From Typhlomys cinereus (taxonomy: Eukaryota > Chordata > Mammalia > Rodentia > Platacanthomyidae), in the NCBI GenBank assembly GCA_023101885.1, contig JALPQD010000394.1, positions 990,581 through 1,054,580 on the forward strand: DNA of 64,000 nucleotides. The letters are read 5' to 3'. A model generated the notes under the pieces. It worked only from the letters and a program-made list of their open reading frames with translations, was not told the DNA's origin and ran no database searches. Shown here piece after piece: positions 24,478-37,252 of this stretch. Each line of letters starts with the position of its first letter. The stretch's first letter is position 1. A program made the translations under genes and the position numbers.

Positions 24478-24575
24478 CTATTATTTATTTATTTACTACA
24501 GTGATGGAAATAAAAGGGGGTTTTCACATGCAAGGCAAACAGTCTACTACTGAGTTATGCTCTTAGCCCAGCATA
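24478..24575 (-). mobile_element. ID-like SINE remnant
   Basis: The reverse complement reads 'gggctaagagcataactcagtagtagactgtttgccttgcatgtgaa', an ID-type tRNA-derived head (A-box region actcagtagtag), with an (AAAT)n tail at the + strand left end. The B-box half is degenerate. Confidence 0.6.
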
Positions 24576-25820
24576 CTGTTTTTATCATTGTTTTCAAAAT
24601 CACACTTTAAGGCCATGGAGGTATAGCATGCATATGGCTGCCAAAAAGTCCCATTTTCAAAGATTCTTTTGGTTTTGTTTTTTTTAATGGTTTTTTAAAT
24701 ATTTTATTATTATTTCCATTCATAAAAAATTAATAGGTACACCAGTTAACTCCCTCCCTCCCCCCCGAACCCCCTGTTCCCCCTCCCATCACCCCTCCGT
24801 CCCCATCCCCCAGTGACTCCCCCCCAATTCCTAGAGAGTCCTTTAATGTGCATGCCAGACTCTCCTCTGGGCCCTCCTCTCCAATGACATACAAGGACAC
24901 AGTGGCATTTCCCTGAACGCTTTCCTGTATTCCCCTTAAGCATAGGAACACTACTGTGGCTGTCAATTCCTTGCCTCCAAGGATCTTGGTGCCTTTAGCA
25001 CATGCTAGACTTTGTGAGGTCAATAGTGTGTTGGATATTGCACAGGGCATGCAAAGTCCAATTATGATTGTTTTGGCCCTAACTTGTGTGGAGTATCTTG
25101 CATATCATTGCTCCTCCCATCCTTGTGCTCTTACAATCTTACCGCCCCCTCTTCCGCAAATTTCCCTGAGCTTCAGGATGGGGAGAGATTAAGCTGGCCT
25201 AGTTCTAGGTGGTCGATATAGAGTCTCTGAAGTTCTGGACAGTGGTTTGTTGATTTTCTTTTGCAGTTTTGCTGCTCCAGCAATGCCCTTCACTCCACCC
25301 TGATCGGCATTGTATGTCACCCCCTGGCCAGAGACAAAAAGTTGTTAAACTGGAGTCTTGTTATAAGAGCACGTTCAAGGGTAGATGTAATAAAAGTAGG
25401 AAACCTCAGTGAGGGAGGGGTCAATCACCCATTTGCAAAATGGTTACTTTTTTTCTGCCAGACTATATGCCCTCCCCTTCTGGTGAGAACATACCCCATC
25501 AGTTGTAAATGATCAGGAACGAAAGTCTGTGAACTTGACCAGGTGTCTCATTACTTACTTGCAGTCCTTGATGGAGGCCTATTTTCTCTGCTGTAACATA
25601 TTCCCCTCTCTCCTTGTTTCTGGTGTGGCCCTCCAACCCTATCCCTCCTGTTCATAATCCTTGAAATTACTGTAGGTATTACATAGATTTGTCTTTGAGT
25701 GTCTCAAGGTGTGCTGGTTGGGTTTGGTACTAAGAGCCACCTATTAGGGAGTACATATGGCACTTAATTTTCTGGGTTTGGGATACTTCACTTAATATAA
25801 TTGTTTCTAATGACATCCAT

Positions 25821-26226
25821 TGTGGGAACGAGTTCCCACTCACGCACTCATTCACTCACTCAAACACACAGCTGCTGGCTGTGATGAAAGCAGGTTCCAG
25901 CCGTCCCCACCTCCAGAGACTAGGCATGGGAAAGGAAGATTGTCAGAAGAAGATCTCCATTTATTGGGGGGAGAAAAGGAACTTTTATAGACAAAGGCGA
26001 CCAAGGCATGAAACAGGCATCTAATTGTATCACAAGGTCAAGACATCCTACAGGTGCTAATGGTCAAGTTCAATGTCACTCAGCACAGGAGGCAGGTAGA
26101 TACCTGAAAGCCAATTAGGGCTCTCTGTGAAGTGATCAGGTTACACCCAGGACCCTTGCCCTCAGTGCCATCTTTAGTCCCATGTGTTCGGCCATACCCT
26201 GGGGCAAATCCTGGGCAGGCCCAACA
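25821..26226 (-). mobile_element. Solo LTR, probably class II (ERV2/ERVK) endogenous retrovirus
   Basis: On the minus strand the 406-bp unit starts TGTTGGGCC and ends TTCCCACA (TG...CA termini). It has a TATAAAAG box (minus strand of 25982-25989) and an AATAAA signal (25960-25965) in the right order for U3-R-U5. It interrupts L1 sequence that is continuous across it in other copies. The six bases ATCCAT (25815-25820) and ATGCAT (26227-26232) form a TSD with one mismatch. A 6-bp TSD is typical of class II ERVs, and the layout recalls IAP-like LTRs. A solo LTR results from LTR-LTR recombination, and no viral gene remains. Confidence 0.85.
25982..25989 (-). promoter_or_regulatory. TATA box of the solo LTR
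   Basis: TATAAAAG on the minus strand, about 240 bp from the TG end and upstream of the AATAAA signal, as expected for the U3/R boundary. Confidence 0.65.
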
Positions 26227-26232
26227 ATGCAT

Positions 26233-28472
26233 TTCCCAGCAAATTCCAGTAATTCATCATTTTTGATGGCTGAGTAGTACTCCATTGTATAGAAGTACCA
26301 CTTTTTCCTTATCCACTCGTCAACTGTTGGGCATTTGGGGTGATTCCATGACTTTGCTATTGTAAACAGTGCTGCTATGAACATGGTCGTGCTTGTGCTA
26401 TCGAGGTGAACCTCTGCTGCATGTGGGGTTATTCCCACAAGTGGAATAGCAGGGTCTTATGGCATTTCAATCTTTAATTTCTTTAAGAATCTCCAGACAG
26501 CTCGCCAGACTGGCTGTATAAGCCTGCATTCCCACCAGCAATGTAGGAGAGTTATCCTCTCTCCACATCCTCTCCAGCATTTGGTATTGTTTGTATTGTG
26601 GATTTTTGCCATTCTGACCAGGGTGAGATGATATTTCAGGGAAGTTTTGATTTGCATTTCCCTGATGGCTAAGGATGTAGAGCATTTTTTAAGATATTTG
26701 TTAGACATTTTAATTTCATCCCTTGTAGAGTTTCTTTTAAGTTCCAGGGCCCATTTTCTAATTGGGACATTGGTTTCCTTGATGTTTAGTTTTCTAAGTT
26801 CTTTGTGTACTCTGGACAGTAGAGCTCTATCAGATATGTGGTTAGTGAAGATTTTCTCCCATTCTGTGGGTTGCCTTTGAGCTAGTGTTACAATCTCTTT
26901 ATCTGAACAGAAGCTCTTTAATTTCACAAGATCACAACTGTTGAGAGTTGGTAGCAGTGACTGTGCCATTGGATGTCTGTTTAGGAACTGTTGGCCTAGC
27001 CCAATCAGCTCGAGGGAGTTCCCTATCCTTTCAACTATGGTTTTTATAGTCTCTAGCCTGATATCAAGGTCCTTGATCCATTTGGAATTAAGTCTTGTAC
27101 ATGGTGACAAGTATGGGTCCAGCTTTAATCTTCTGCATGTGGAGATCCAGTTTTGCCAGCACCATTTGTTGAAGATGCTGTTCTTTTGCCATTGGATTCT
27201 TTGGGCCCCTTTGTCAAAGACCAAATGGCTGTAATTTTGTGGGCTTATATCTGGATCTTCAATCCTCATCTATTGATCTGTGTGCCTATTTTGAAGCCAG
27301 TACCAGGCTGTTTTTATAACTATGGATTTGTAGTATACACTAAGGTTTGGTATGGTAATACCTCCAGCAGTGTTTTTGTTACTCAGGATTGTGTTTGCTA
27401 TCCTGGGTCTTTTGTGCCTCCATATGAATTTTGAGATTTTTTTGGTCAACTTCTTTAAAGAATTGCTTTGGGATTTTAATTGGTATAGCATTGAATTTGT
27501 ATATTGCCTTTGGTAGAATGGACATTTTTACGATGTTGATTCTGCCAATCCAGGAACATGGGAGGTCTTTCCATCTTCTGGTGTCTTCTGCTATTTCTTT
27601 CTTGAGGATTTTAAAGTTTTCATCATAAAGGTCTTTTACCTCCTTAGTTAGGTTTATACCAAGGTATTTCCTTTTTTTAGGGGCTATAGTAAATGGGATT
27701 GTTTCTCTCAATGTTTTTTCACTTCTTTCATTCTTGGCATATAGGAAGGCCACTGATTTTTGCACAATTTTTTTGTATCCTGCCACCCTGCTGAACTTCT
27801 CAATTAGTTCCAGGAGCTTCCTGATGGAGTTTTTGGGATCACTCAGGTATAAGATCATGTCATCTGCAAATAGGGATAGCTTGACTTCTTCCTTGCCGAT
27901 TTGAATCCCTCTTATGTCCCTTTCTTGTCTTATGCCTTCAGCTAAGACTTCAAGTACAATATTGAATAGAAGTGGTGAGAGTGGACAGCTTTGTCTAGTT
28001 CCTGATTGAAGTGGGAATGCTTCCAATTGTTCCCCATTGAGCATATTCCTTGCTGTGGGCTTGTTGTATATACAGCTTTTATTATATTGATAAAGGTTCC
28101 TTCCATTCCTAATGTCTCTAGGGTTTTGATCATAAAAGGTTGTTAGATCTTGTCAAAAGCTTTTTCTGCATCTATCGAGAGTATCATGTGGTCTTGGACT
28201 TTGGACTGGTTTACATGATGAATTACATTTATTCACTTGCGTATGTTGAACCAACCTTGTGTGCCGGGGATGAAGCCTACTTGGTCCTCATGAATGATCT
28301 TCTTGATATGTTTTTGAATCTGTTTTGCTAAGACTTTGTTGAGAATCTTTGTGTCTGTGTTCATCAGAGAGATTGGCCTATAGTTTCCTTTTTTAAGTGA
28401 ATCTTTATTAGGTTTTGGGATTAAAACGATATTAGCTTTATAGAAGGAATTTGGTAGTGTTCCTTCCTTTAG
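26233..28472 (-). pseudogene. L1 ORF2 fragment (reverse transcriptase to C-terminus), broken
   Basis: The 27379-28044 frame contains [14 protein letters not shown] and, further on, [15 protein letters not shown], the FADD-type catalytic motif C of L1 reverse transcriptase, followed by GYKKIVQKS and [15 protein letters not shown]. The 26457-27269 frame contains the C-terminal domain, with Cys/His residues in the CWRGCGER...HCWWEC stretch. A shift near 27270-27380 separates them. The endonuclease and the N-terminal RT region are absent. The residual ORF2 end lies on the other side of the LTR (before 25821). Confidence 0.88.
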
Positions 28473-28690
28473 TAACTGGTTTTTTGACAGAGTAATAGAA
28501 CTATCTAAAAGTAGCTTTTTAAAGTACATTTTAAGTGCATCTAACTAGCATGATGCCTCTCTACTGTCATTAGATATCATAATTTGTTGAAATTGATATG
28601 ACTTGGCTAACTAAAAGTTTTTGATGCAATTTCTGTTACTTGATTTAAAAAAATAATGAATACTTTTCTTTCTTCTTTGTTTATTTCTTC
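28473..28690. other. Unassigned AT-rich DNA
   Basis: Lies between the L1 5' end and an old L1 remnant. Nothing recognised. Confidence 0.4.
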
Positions 28691-29010
28691 TTTTATTTCC
28701 AGTAAACCACTGAGTCAAATTAGTGCTCCTTGCATATACGTGGTATGAGACCACCCACTGGAGAGTACTGGTAGCCTATCAGGAATCACACCTCTGAAGA
28801 AAGATGACTCTATCTCCCTCAGTAGGTATAAGCATCGCCTGAGTAATGTTTGGCACTTCCTTCACACATGATGAAATGATAACTGGCCAGATGTTTACAT
28901 ACAGTTCTTTTGTAGGTAACCAAAGCAAAGACTTTACCACAGTCTTTCTTGACAGATCCATTATTGTTTTAAGATTACTTACAGGATTAAGGGATTGTTA
29001 CTTATAGGAA
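28690..29010 (-). mobile_element. Old rodent-type L1 3' UTR remnant (Lx-like)
   Basis: 'gtaaaccactgagtcaaattagtgctccttgcatatac', 'ggtagcctatcaggaatcacacc', 'gaaagatgactctatctccctcag' and 'gtaggtaaccaaagcaaag' reproduce, in order, the antisense of old rodent L1 3' UTRs. It is the minus-strand counterpart of the copies near 5600 and 56890. Confidence 0.55.
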
Positions 29011-31053
29011 CAAGGACAACTCACAGGTAGTTAAATCACCATAGAGCCCATGCTAGCCTGCTACACCTTTACACCCATACAACTGCTACAACTCTAGCTT
29101 GAGCTCTCTGTGCCACTGGCACCCTGTTAGGAATCTTCTATGTTGCTGGACTGCTCATCATCTGCTCTACATTTTCTGTACATAAAATTTCCTTCTATCA
29201 GCAGATATTTGCTGCTTTTCTTATTCTAAGGAGAGGAATCCCCCCAAAAAACACACACTTGTTAACTTCCTGAGACTAATGATCTGTTTAATTTCTGAGG
29301 TTTAATGGGGAGACAATGTTACAAATTGTCACACAACATCCTTCTTAGGTTACAGCAGGAACACAATCCAAATGTCACCATAATATTCCCAGAGGAAAAC
29401 ACCATACAACACTCTGGAAGTATAAAACCTATTTAAAAATTCATGTTTGAGTAGATCTTACTCTTTAAAATTGAACTTGCCACAATTACTTAACAAAAGT
29501 AATTTGGTACCAAGTTGCTTTCTTATCATTGATATTTATATAGATACATAAAAAAGTATGCTTCACATTTTCATGCACAAGTTCATGAAAAAGTTAAATG
29601 CTTAGACACTGAAGTTACATTTCTATATCTTTGGAAAATACTGTCTTGACATTATTTATGAATCAGTGAGATGCAATGCAAAACAAATATTTTAATGTGG
29701 AAAACCATGTACAATGCTGCTAATATAGTCTACGATATCAGATGCATTATATTGACATAGTGGCCAAGCAATAGAAAATCGCATTGTAAAGGTCAACCAA
29801 TCTTGCGAATATGTACCATAATTCCAACAGAATATACCTCTCCAACTCAGTAATTTTCAATGTGGATTTCAAAGAACAGAAGTTTAGTAGAAAAATTAAT
29901 AACTATTTTTGCAAAGGAAAGTTATTTTGTTATCAAATAAATGCAATGTTGGATTATATAAAATAAGGAATGCTTATTTATCATAGAAAACAGTAGTAGT
30001 CATAATACAGATATCATAGGGCTTACTATGATGTCACTTCAGTTTATTAGTATAATATTATGGAAATCCGTGAAAGATTTCAATTGTGAATCTAAATAAT
30101 TTTTAATGAGGCAAGTATATAAAGAGTCATAATTTTTCAGGCAAGAGAATTAGAGTTTGGACAAATACAGTGCTTTTAGAAATAGCAAAAAATATAAATC
30201 TGAGCCATATTTTGAAGTGAAAGATAACAAAATCTAATAAAAGAATATATTCAGGATATGAGGACTAGAAGATGTCTTGAATGCTTATTAGAGTGCAGAT
30301 CTAAGCCATTTGTTACTAAAGATATCATGAGTGATAGATGACTAAATCAGACATAAGAGTATCAATTATTGAAAATGGAACCAAAATTTATTTTGATTAT
30401 ATTTATTTTGAGGTTCCTACTAGATACCCAACAGGAGTGTTCAATAAGCAATTGGGAATCATAAAAGGCTTAAAAGGAATATGTAAAATTTGGAGTAATT
30501 ATGGAAAATTAAATTTAAAAGACATAGAAGTAGAAGGAATTTTCTTAACATGATAGTGTAAATAGAGAAGCTATTTAATGACTAATCCTTAAATAAGGGA
30601 GTTGAGTGGGCTAATAAAATATTCTAAAATAAAAAAATATCAATGATAACTCAAACAAAAGAAGTGTTGTAACTCAAAATCTAGTTAACAGTTAAAGCAC
30701 AACTGTTTGATCCTATATATTGAATATTGATGCAACTTCGAGGAAAGCTAACACTGAAATTTTTCAATTTATAATAAGAAAAAGTGAAGTTGAATATAAA
30801 GGACAAGCACCTGATCAGTATTTGGGTAAATGTGTTGGCTATAGCAAAGAAACTGCTTTATCCCTATTAAATGGTAATAAACAGTTCATTAATACCTATG
30901 CAAATAAATAGATATAATTGTGACAGATAGAAGACGAATCTTCTTTTGATACTTTTTTGTCTTCTAGGAAGGTCACTGAGGAAGGATTGTAGGAATGAAG
31001 AGAAAAAAATCTGCAAAATAGTAGTCTTTTAGAGTGAATATTATTTTTATATA
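29011..31053. other. AT-rich intergenic DNA without a gene
   Basis: Two kilobases of AT-rich sequence with no repeat I can name. Short frames (30338-30553 and 30720-30911) have AT-driven composition and no domain. Confidence 0.5.
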
Positions 31054-31067
31054 TTATTTATTCATTT

Positions 31068-31109
<42 letters not shown>

Positions 31110-31328
31110 TGTGTGTGTGAAAGACCAAGGGTAAGTTCCATAATCATCCTGGATTGTTTCCACTTCCTTCTTGCTTCACTCTGGGATTTCCCAGGCTCAG
31201 CCCACCAAAGTCAGAAGTGAAGCCTACTACTATTTCCACCTGGTGCTTTTATGTGGGACCTGGGATATTCACTAAGGACCTTCTGCTTGCAAGGCAGAGT
31301 CTTACTCCTGAGCCGTCTCTCTAGCCCC
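31054..31328 (-). mobile_element. tRNA-derived SINE, older subfamily
   Basis: On the minus strand it starts GGGGCTAGAGAGACGGCTCAGGAG, keeps the tRNA-like head and the older body, and ends in a (CA)n tail (+ strand GT repeat 31071-31118) and ATAAT. No certain TSD. Confidence 0.85.
31071..31118 (+). repeat. (GT)n microsatellite in SINE tail
   Basis: GT repeat with one AT interruption, belonging to the SINE 3' tail. Confidence 0.9.
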
Positions 31329-31739
31329 GACAGTAAATATTCTTTAACCAATTTTATCACAGTAGAGTCCATCATGTAACTGGTTACTGCTTATTCATAT
31401 AAATAGATTTATGGACTTCTCTAGCTTCTTACAATAACAAGTTGAATTTTGCAATAGAAATTAATTACTAGCCTTTAGCCACTAAAATATTTATTAGAAG
31501 ATTTAATCTAAATAACATTTTTTCCAATTCTTTGTAAAAGTGACTTGCTAGGATAGCTTGACTTTGTAAGAGACAGGATCTGATTTTTTTAAAGAAAAAT
31601 CTTAAAGTGAGACAAGTCAGCATGGTTGGTGATTTGATAAGTAGGAATAGATACAGAATAGGTAGAAAGAAATAAAGTAAAAAAGATACAATAACAAAAT
31701 TTTAGCAGCAATAATGACCAAGAGTTCCAAAAATACTGA

Positions 31740-32091
31740 AAAATATTCTCAAACTGAAGTGAACAGCATGTTGAAAATACAGCATAACACGATCAAAATG
31801 AGATTCACTTCCTCCACAGGATAGAGGTATGCTTATATAAACCATTGTGATACATACACCACATTGATAGAATATAATATAAAAATCACATAATCATCTC
31901 AATAGATTCAAAAAACAATGGACAGAAATCAGTCTTTTCCTAAAAATATAATGCATGGCAGGTTGAATATAATTATGCTGCCTAAAATTAATAAAGACAC
32001 TATAGTACAAGTACACAAGTATTATAATTCCCCATAGTAAAATAGATATTTTCTCTCTAAACTCAGGAACATGACAAGTGTGCCTACTCTT
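31740..32091 (+). mobile_element. Old L1 ORF2 fragment
   Basis: The order 'gaaaaatattctcaaactgaagtgaacagc', 'aatcatctcaatagattc', 'aaacaatggacagaaat' and 'ctctaaactcaggaacatgacaagtgtgcctactctt' follows the reverse-transcriptase core of old mammalian L1 ORF2. The last phrase encodes a degenerate version of the conserved SGTRQGCPLS motif. The full-length L1 begins right after it. Confidence 0.65.
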
Positions 32092-32318
32092 AGAACTAAA
32101 ACTCTCCCATTCCCCACCCACCTGGGATGCACGCAGTCCAGCTGGGACTCACAGCAACCTAGGTAAGATACCGCCCCTCCCCACCCACCCCGGAACCCCA
32201 GGCAGCCTACTGGACCCAGCTACTCCCATCAGCCAGCTGGAGCAGGAGGTGCTCCAGGCCAAATAATTCAGTTCAGTGAAAAACACACAGAAATTGAAAG
32301 AAGATCTTAAGAGTTAAA

Positions 32319-33382
32319 ATGACAATGCCCAAGTCAAAGTGCAAATCCATGAGAAACAAAACCGAAGAAAACAAATCTCCAACTGAAGGAATTAATCCCA
32401 TTATAATAGACTCCAACCAGAACAAACCTACGGAGAATAGCCAAGAAAGCCTGACCCAGGATAATGACTTTCGAAACATGATCATTACCATGTTCAATAC
32501 TATGAAAGAGGAAATCTGGCAAGAATTAAATAACAGCATCAATCGCTTTGAAGAGGAACACAACAGACACTTGGAGGAGTTGAGAAAAACAGTTCAAGAA
32601 ACAAAAACAGGCATAGAGCAGTTAAAACAGACTCAACAGAGTTTAAAACTGAACTAAAAGACAAGTTATCTTAAACCCAGAACAAAACAGAGAGTCTTAA
32701 CAGCAAAACTAATGAAGCAGAAAATAGAATTTCAGACCTTGAAGACAAAGTGGGAGTATTAACCAGTTCAATGGAAGAGGTTGTTAAAGCCAAAAAGATA
32801 CTTGAGAGAAATATCCAGGATATATGGGACACCCTGAAGAAGCAAACATGAATATTCATGGAATACCAGAGCAAGAATCTCAAAATACCACACCTGAGGA
32901 AATTTTTCAAACCATCATCAAGGAAAACTTTCCTCATCTAAAAAAAGAGAGGCCCATCCATATACAAGAGGCATTCCACACCCCAAACAGATATAACCAA
33001 AATAGAAACTCGCCATGGCAAATAATAGTTAAAACACTCCATATTCAAGATAAAGAACTGGTGCTGAGAGCTTCAAGGAAAAAAAAAAGTCACTTTTAAA
33101 AGTAAACCTATTAAATAACAAATGACTTCTCAATGGAAACAGTAAAAGCAAGAAGAGCAGGGAGAGACAAACTTCAAGTATTGAATGAGCAAAAATGTCA
33201 ACCCAGGCTGATATACCCCACGAAACTATCTGTCATGATCAAGAGTGAAAGAAAACTTTTCCAGCACAAAGACAACTTGAAGGGATATATGTCCACCAAA
33301 CCAGGTCTTCAAAAATGCAAGAAATGATACTCAAGCTTAAAGAAAAAAACAGGCATATCCAGAAGAACAGAAGGGAAGTATA
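32319..33382 (+). pseudogene. L1 ORF1 (RNA-binding chaperone), broken
   Basis: Starts at ATG 32319 (MTMPKSKCKSMRNK). The first 112 aa include a coiled-coil-prone, Glu/Gln/Lys-rich stretch (EEIWQELNNSINRFEEEHNRHLEELRK). A stop at 32655-32657 and later frame changes break it. The RRM/C-terminal part is seen in the 32824-33099 and 33133-33327 frames (NIHGIPEQESQNTTPEEIFQ; KARRAGRDKLQVLNEQ). ORF1p normally coats L1 RNA as a trimer with nucleic-acid chaperone activity. This copy cannot make it intact. Confidence 0.9.
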
Positions 33383-33439
33383 ATACCACCAAAACCTAAA
33401 AGTGAAACAATACACTTACAAAAGCCACTAAACATAATA

Positions 33440-36400
33440 ATGTCCGGAATTAAAAATAGTTTCTCCATTATAACATTAAATGCTAATGGAATTAACTCAC
33501 CGATCAAGAGACACAGATTACAAACTTGGATTAAACAACACAGTTCATCAATCTGCTGCCTGCAGGAAACACATCTCACCACAAAAGACAGGCACATCCT
33601 AAAAATAAAAGGCTGGTCAAAAATTCTGCAAGCGAATAAAACCAGAAAAGAGTCAGGGGTAGCCATTATGCTATCGGAAAAAGTGGACTTCAAATCAGAA
33701 AAAAATCATGAGACACAGATGGATACTACATTTTAGTCACAGGTACAATTCACCAAGAAGATTTCACAAGACTGAACATATATGCACCCAATACGGGCCC
33801 CCCCCCAACATTCATTAAGCAAACCCTACCACATCTAAAGCGAGAAATCAATTCCCAAAATGATAATTCTTGGGGATTTCAACACCACCCTCTCAACATG
33901 GGATAGATCAACAGGTCAAAAACTTAACAGAGACACTTTGGAGCTTAATCAAACCCTTACCTAAATGGACCTTACATGTCTCTATCAAACTTTTCATCCA
34001 CGCACCAAAGAATACACATTTTTCTCAGCAGCATATGGAACTTTCTCCAAAATAGATCACATACTGGCCACAAAACCAATCTCCACATATACAGGAAAGT
34101 TTAAATTCTAGCCTGTACCTTATCAAACCACCATGGCCTAAAGCTTGACATCCAAAACACAACAAGCAACAGAAAATACACTAACTCCTGAAAACTTAAC
34201 ACTTTGATGCTGAATGAGAACTGGATTCAGGAAGAAATTACAAAAGAAATTCAAGATTTCCTGAAAGTGAATGATAATAAAAATACAACTTACCAAAATC
34301 TCTGGGACACAATGAAAGCTGTCTTAAGAGGTAAGTTCATAGCTCTTAATGTCTACATCAGAAAAATGGAAACATCAGAAATAAATAACCTAACAATGCA
34401 GCTTAAAGTTTTAGAGACACTGGAGCAATCTGATCCCAAAAGCAGTAGAAGGGAGGAGATTAGCAAAATAAGGGGAGAAATATCTGAAATTGAGACTAAG
34501 AAAACGATAGAAAAAATCAAACAGTCAAAAAGCTGGTTCTTTGAAAAAATCAATAAGATTGATACACCCCTAGCTAAATTAACCAAAAGCAAGAGAGAGG
34601 AAACCCAAATTAACAAATCAGAAATGAACATGGAGTTATCACTACTGATACCCAAGAAATCCAGAGAATTATAATGTCATATTTCAAAAACTTATACTCT
34701 GTGAAAATTGACAACACAAAAGAGAGGGATAAATTCCTAAATAAACACAACTTACATAAATTGAATCAGGAAGTTGTGAATTATTTAAATAGTCCTATAA
34801 CATATGAGGAAATCAAGGAAGTAATCTCGAATCATTCCACCAAAAAATGTCCTGGACCAGATGGATTCAACACAGAGTTGTACCAGACATTTAAGGAGCT
34901 AATAACACCAATATGCCTTAAACTGTTCCATCAAATAGCAAAGAGAGGAACACTACCAAATTCCTTCTATGACGCTAATATCATCTTAATCCTAAAACCT
35001 AATAAAGATACACTTAAAAAAGAAAACTTTAGGCCAATCTTTCTGATGAACAAAGATGCAAATATTCTCAACAAAGTCTTAGCAAATCAGATTCAAAAAC
35101 ATATCAAAAAGATCATCCAAGGGGATCAAGCAGGCTTTATTCCAGGCAAGGTTCGTTCAACATATGCAAATCAATAAATGTAATTCATCATATAAACTAG
35201 CCCAAAGTTCAAGATCACATGATACTCTCAATAGATGCAGAAAAAGCTTTTGACAAGAACCAACACCCCTTTATGATCAAAACCTTAAAGAAGGTTGGAA
35301 TGGATGGAACCTTTATCAATATAATAAAAGCTGTATACAACAAGCCAACAGCAAGGATTATACTCAATGGGGAAAAACTTGAAGCATTCCCACTTTGATC
35401 AGGAACTAGAAAAGGCTGTCCACTCTCACCACTTCTATTCAATATTGTACTTGAAGTCTTAGCTGAAGCCATAAGACAAGAAAGGGACATAAAAGAGACT
35501 CAAATTGGCAAGGAAGAAGTAAAGTTATCTCTATTTGCAGATGACATGAACTTATACATGAGTGATCCAAAAAACCCCACCAGGGAGCTCCTGGAACTAA
35601 TACAGAAGTTCAGCGGAGTGACAGGATACAAAATAAATGTACAAAAATCAGTGACCTTCCTATATGCCAAGAATGAAAGAAGTGAAAAAGCCCTGAGAGA
35701 AACAATCCCATATAGTATGACCCCTAAAAAAATTAAATACCTTGGTATAAACCTAACCAAGGAAGTAAGAGACCTCTATAATGAAAACTTTAAAACCCTA
35801 AGAAAAAAATTGCAGAAGACACCAGAAGGTGGAAAGACCTCCCTTGTTCCTGGATTGGCAGAATCAACATCATAAAAATGACCATCCTACCAAAAGGAAT
35901 ATACAAATTCAATCCTATACCAATTAAAATCCCAAAGCAATTCTTTAAAGAAGTTGTCCAAACAATTTCAAAATTCATATGGAAGCACAAAAGACCCAGG
36001 ATAGCAAAGACAATCCTGAGTAACAAAAACATGGTTGGAGGTATCACCATACCAAACCTTAGTCTATACTACAAATCCATAGTTGTAAAAACAGCCTGTT
36101 ATTGGCTCCAATATAGACACACAAATCAATGGATAAGACTTGAAGACCCAGATATAAGACCACACAACTACAGCCATTTGGTCTTTGAAAAAGGGCCCCA
36201 AAAAATCCAATGAAGAACAGCATCTTCAACAAATGGTGCTGGCAAAACTGGATCTCCACATGCAGAACATTAAAACTGGACCCTTATTTGTCACCATTAA
36301 CAAGAAGTAATTCCAAATGGATCAAGGATCTTGATATAAGATTAGAGACTATAAAAACCATCGTTGAAAAGGTAGGGAACTCCCTCGAGCTGATTGGGCT

Positions 36401-37252
36401 AGGCCAACAGTTCCTAAATGGACATCAATAGCACAGTCACTACAACCAACCCTCAACAGATGGGTTTTGTGAAATTAAAGAGCTTCTGTTCAGATAAAGT
36501 GATTGTAACTCGAGCACAAAGGAACCCGCAGAATGGGAAAAAAAATCTTCACTAACCACATATCTGATAGATCTCTGTTATCCAGAGTGCACAAAAAACT
36601 TAGAAAACTAAACACTGAGCAAACAAATGGGCCAATTAAAAAATGGGCTTTAGAACTCAAAAGAAACGTTACCAAGGACGAAATTGAAATGTCTATCTAA
36701 CAAGTATTTTAAAAATGGTCTACATCCTTAGCCATCAGGGAAATCCAAATCAAAACTTCCCTGAGATATCATCTCACCCCAGTCAGGATGGCAAACATCT
36801 AAAATACAACACCAAATGCTGGAGGGAATGTGGAGAGAGGGGGAACTCTCCTACATTGCTGGTGGGAATGCAGGCTCATATAACCATTCTAGTGAGCCAT
36901 CTGGCGATTCTTAAAGAAATTAAATATTGAAATGCCTTATGAGCCTGCTATTCCACTTTTGGGAATAACCCCCCATACAGCAAAAATTCACCTTGATAGC
37001 ACTAGCATGACCATGTTCATAGCAGCACTGTTTACAATAGCATTCATGGAATCAGCCCAAATGTCCTACAGTTGACAAGTGGATAAGAAAATGTAGTACA
37101 TTTATATAATGGAATATTACTCAGCCATCAAAAATGGTGACTTAATGCAATTTGCCAGGAAATGGATGATATTAGAAACAATTATATTGAGTGAAGTATC
37201 CCAGACACAGAAAATTAAGTGTCCTATGTGCTCCCTAATAGGTGGATCCTAG
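33440..37252 (+). pseudogene. L1 ORF2 (endonuclease/reverse transcriptase), broken
   Basis: Starts ATG 33440. The endonuclease N-terminus is clear ([20 protein letters not shown], then CCLQETHL). The RT region spans about 34700-35880, with FADDM in the 35546 frame area (35537-35553). The C-terminal Cys/His region is near 36800. The frame is interrupted at 33737, 34675, 35178, 35396, 35876 and elsewhere. At least eight breaks separate the segments. It ends at TAG 37250-37252. Confidence 0.92.

Larger units (their letters stand above)
24697..28472 (-). mobile_element. 5'-truncated L1 split by a solo LTR
   Basis: A young-lineage L1 on the minus strand: 3' UTR at 24697-25735, then ORF2 from its C-terminus up to the reverse-transcriptase region, where it is truncated at about 28472. 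The 406-bp LTR at 25821-26226 interrupts it. Flanking near-repeats TAATGGTTTTTT (24685-24696) and TAACTGGTTTTTT (28473-28485) are a probable TSD with one indel. The ORF2 frames (26457-27269, 270 aa; 27379-28044, 221 aa) are open but out of register with each other. Confidence 0.88.

Noticed and set aside
26457..27269. Host gene of 270 aa
   Set aside because: Same protein segment appears in all L1 copies here (C-terminal part of ORF2).
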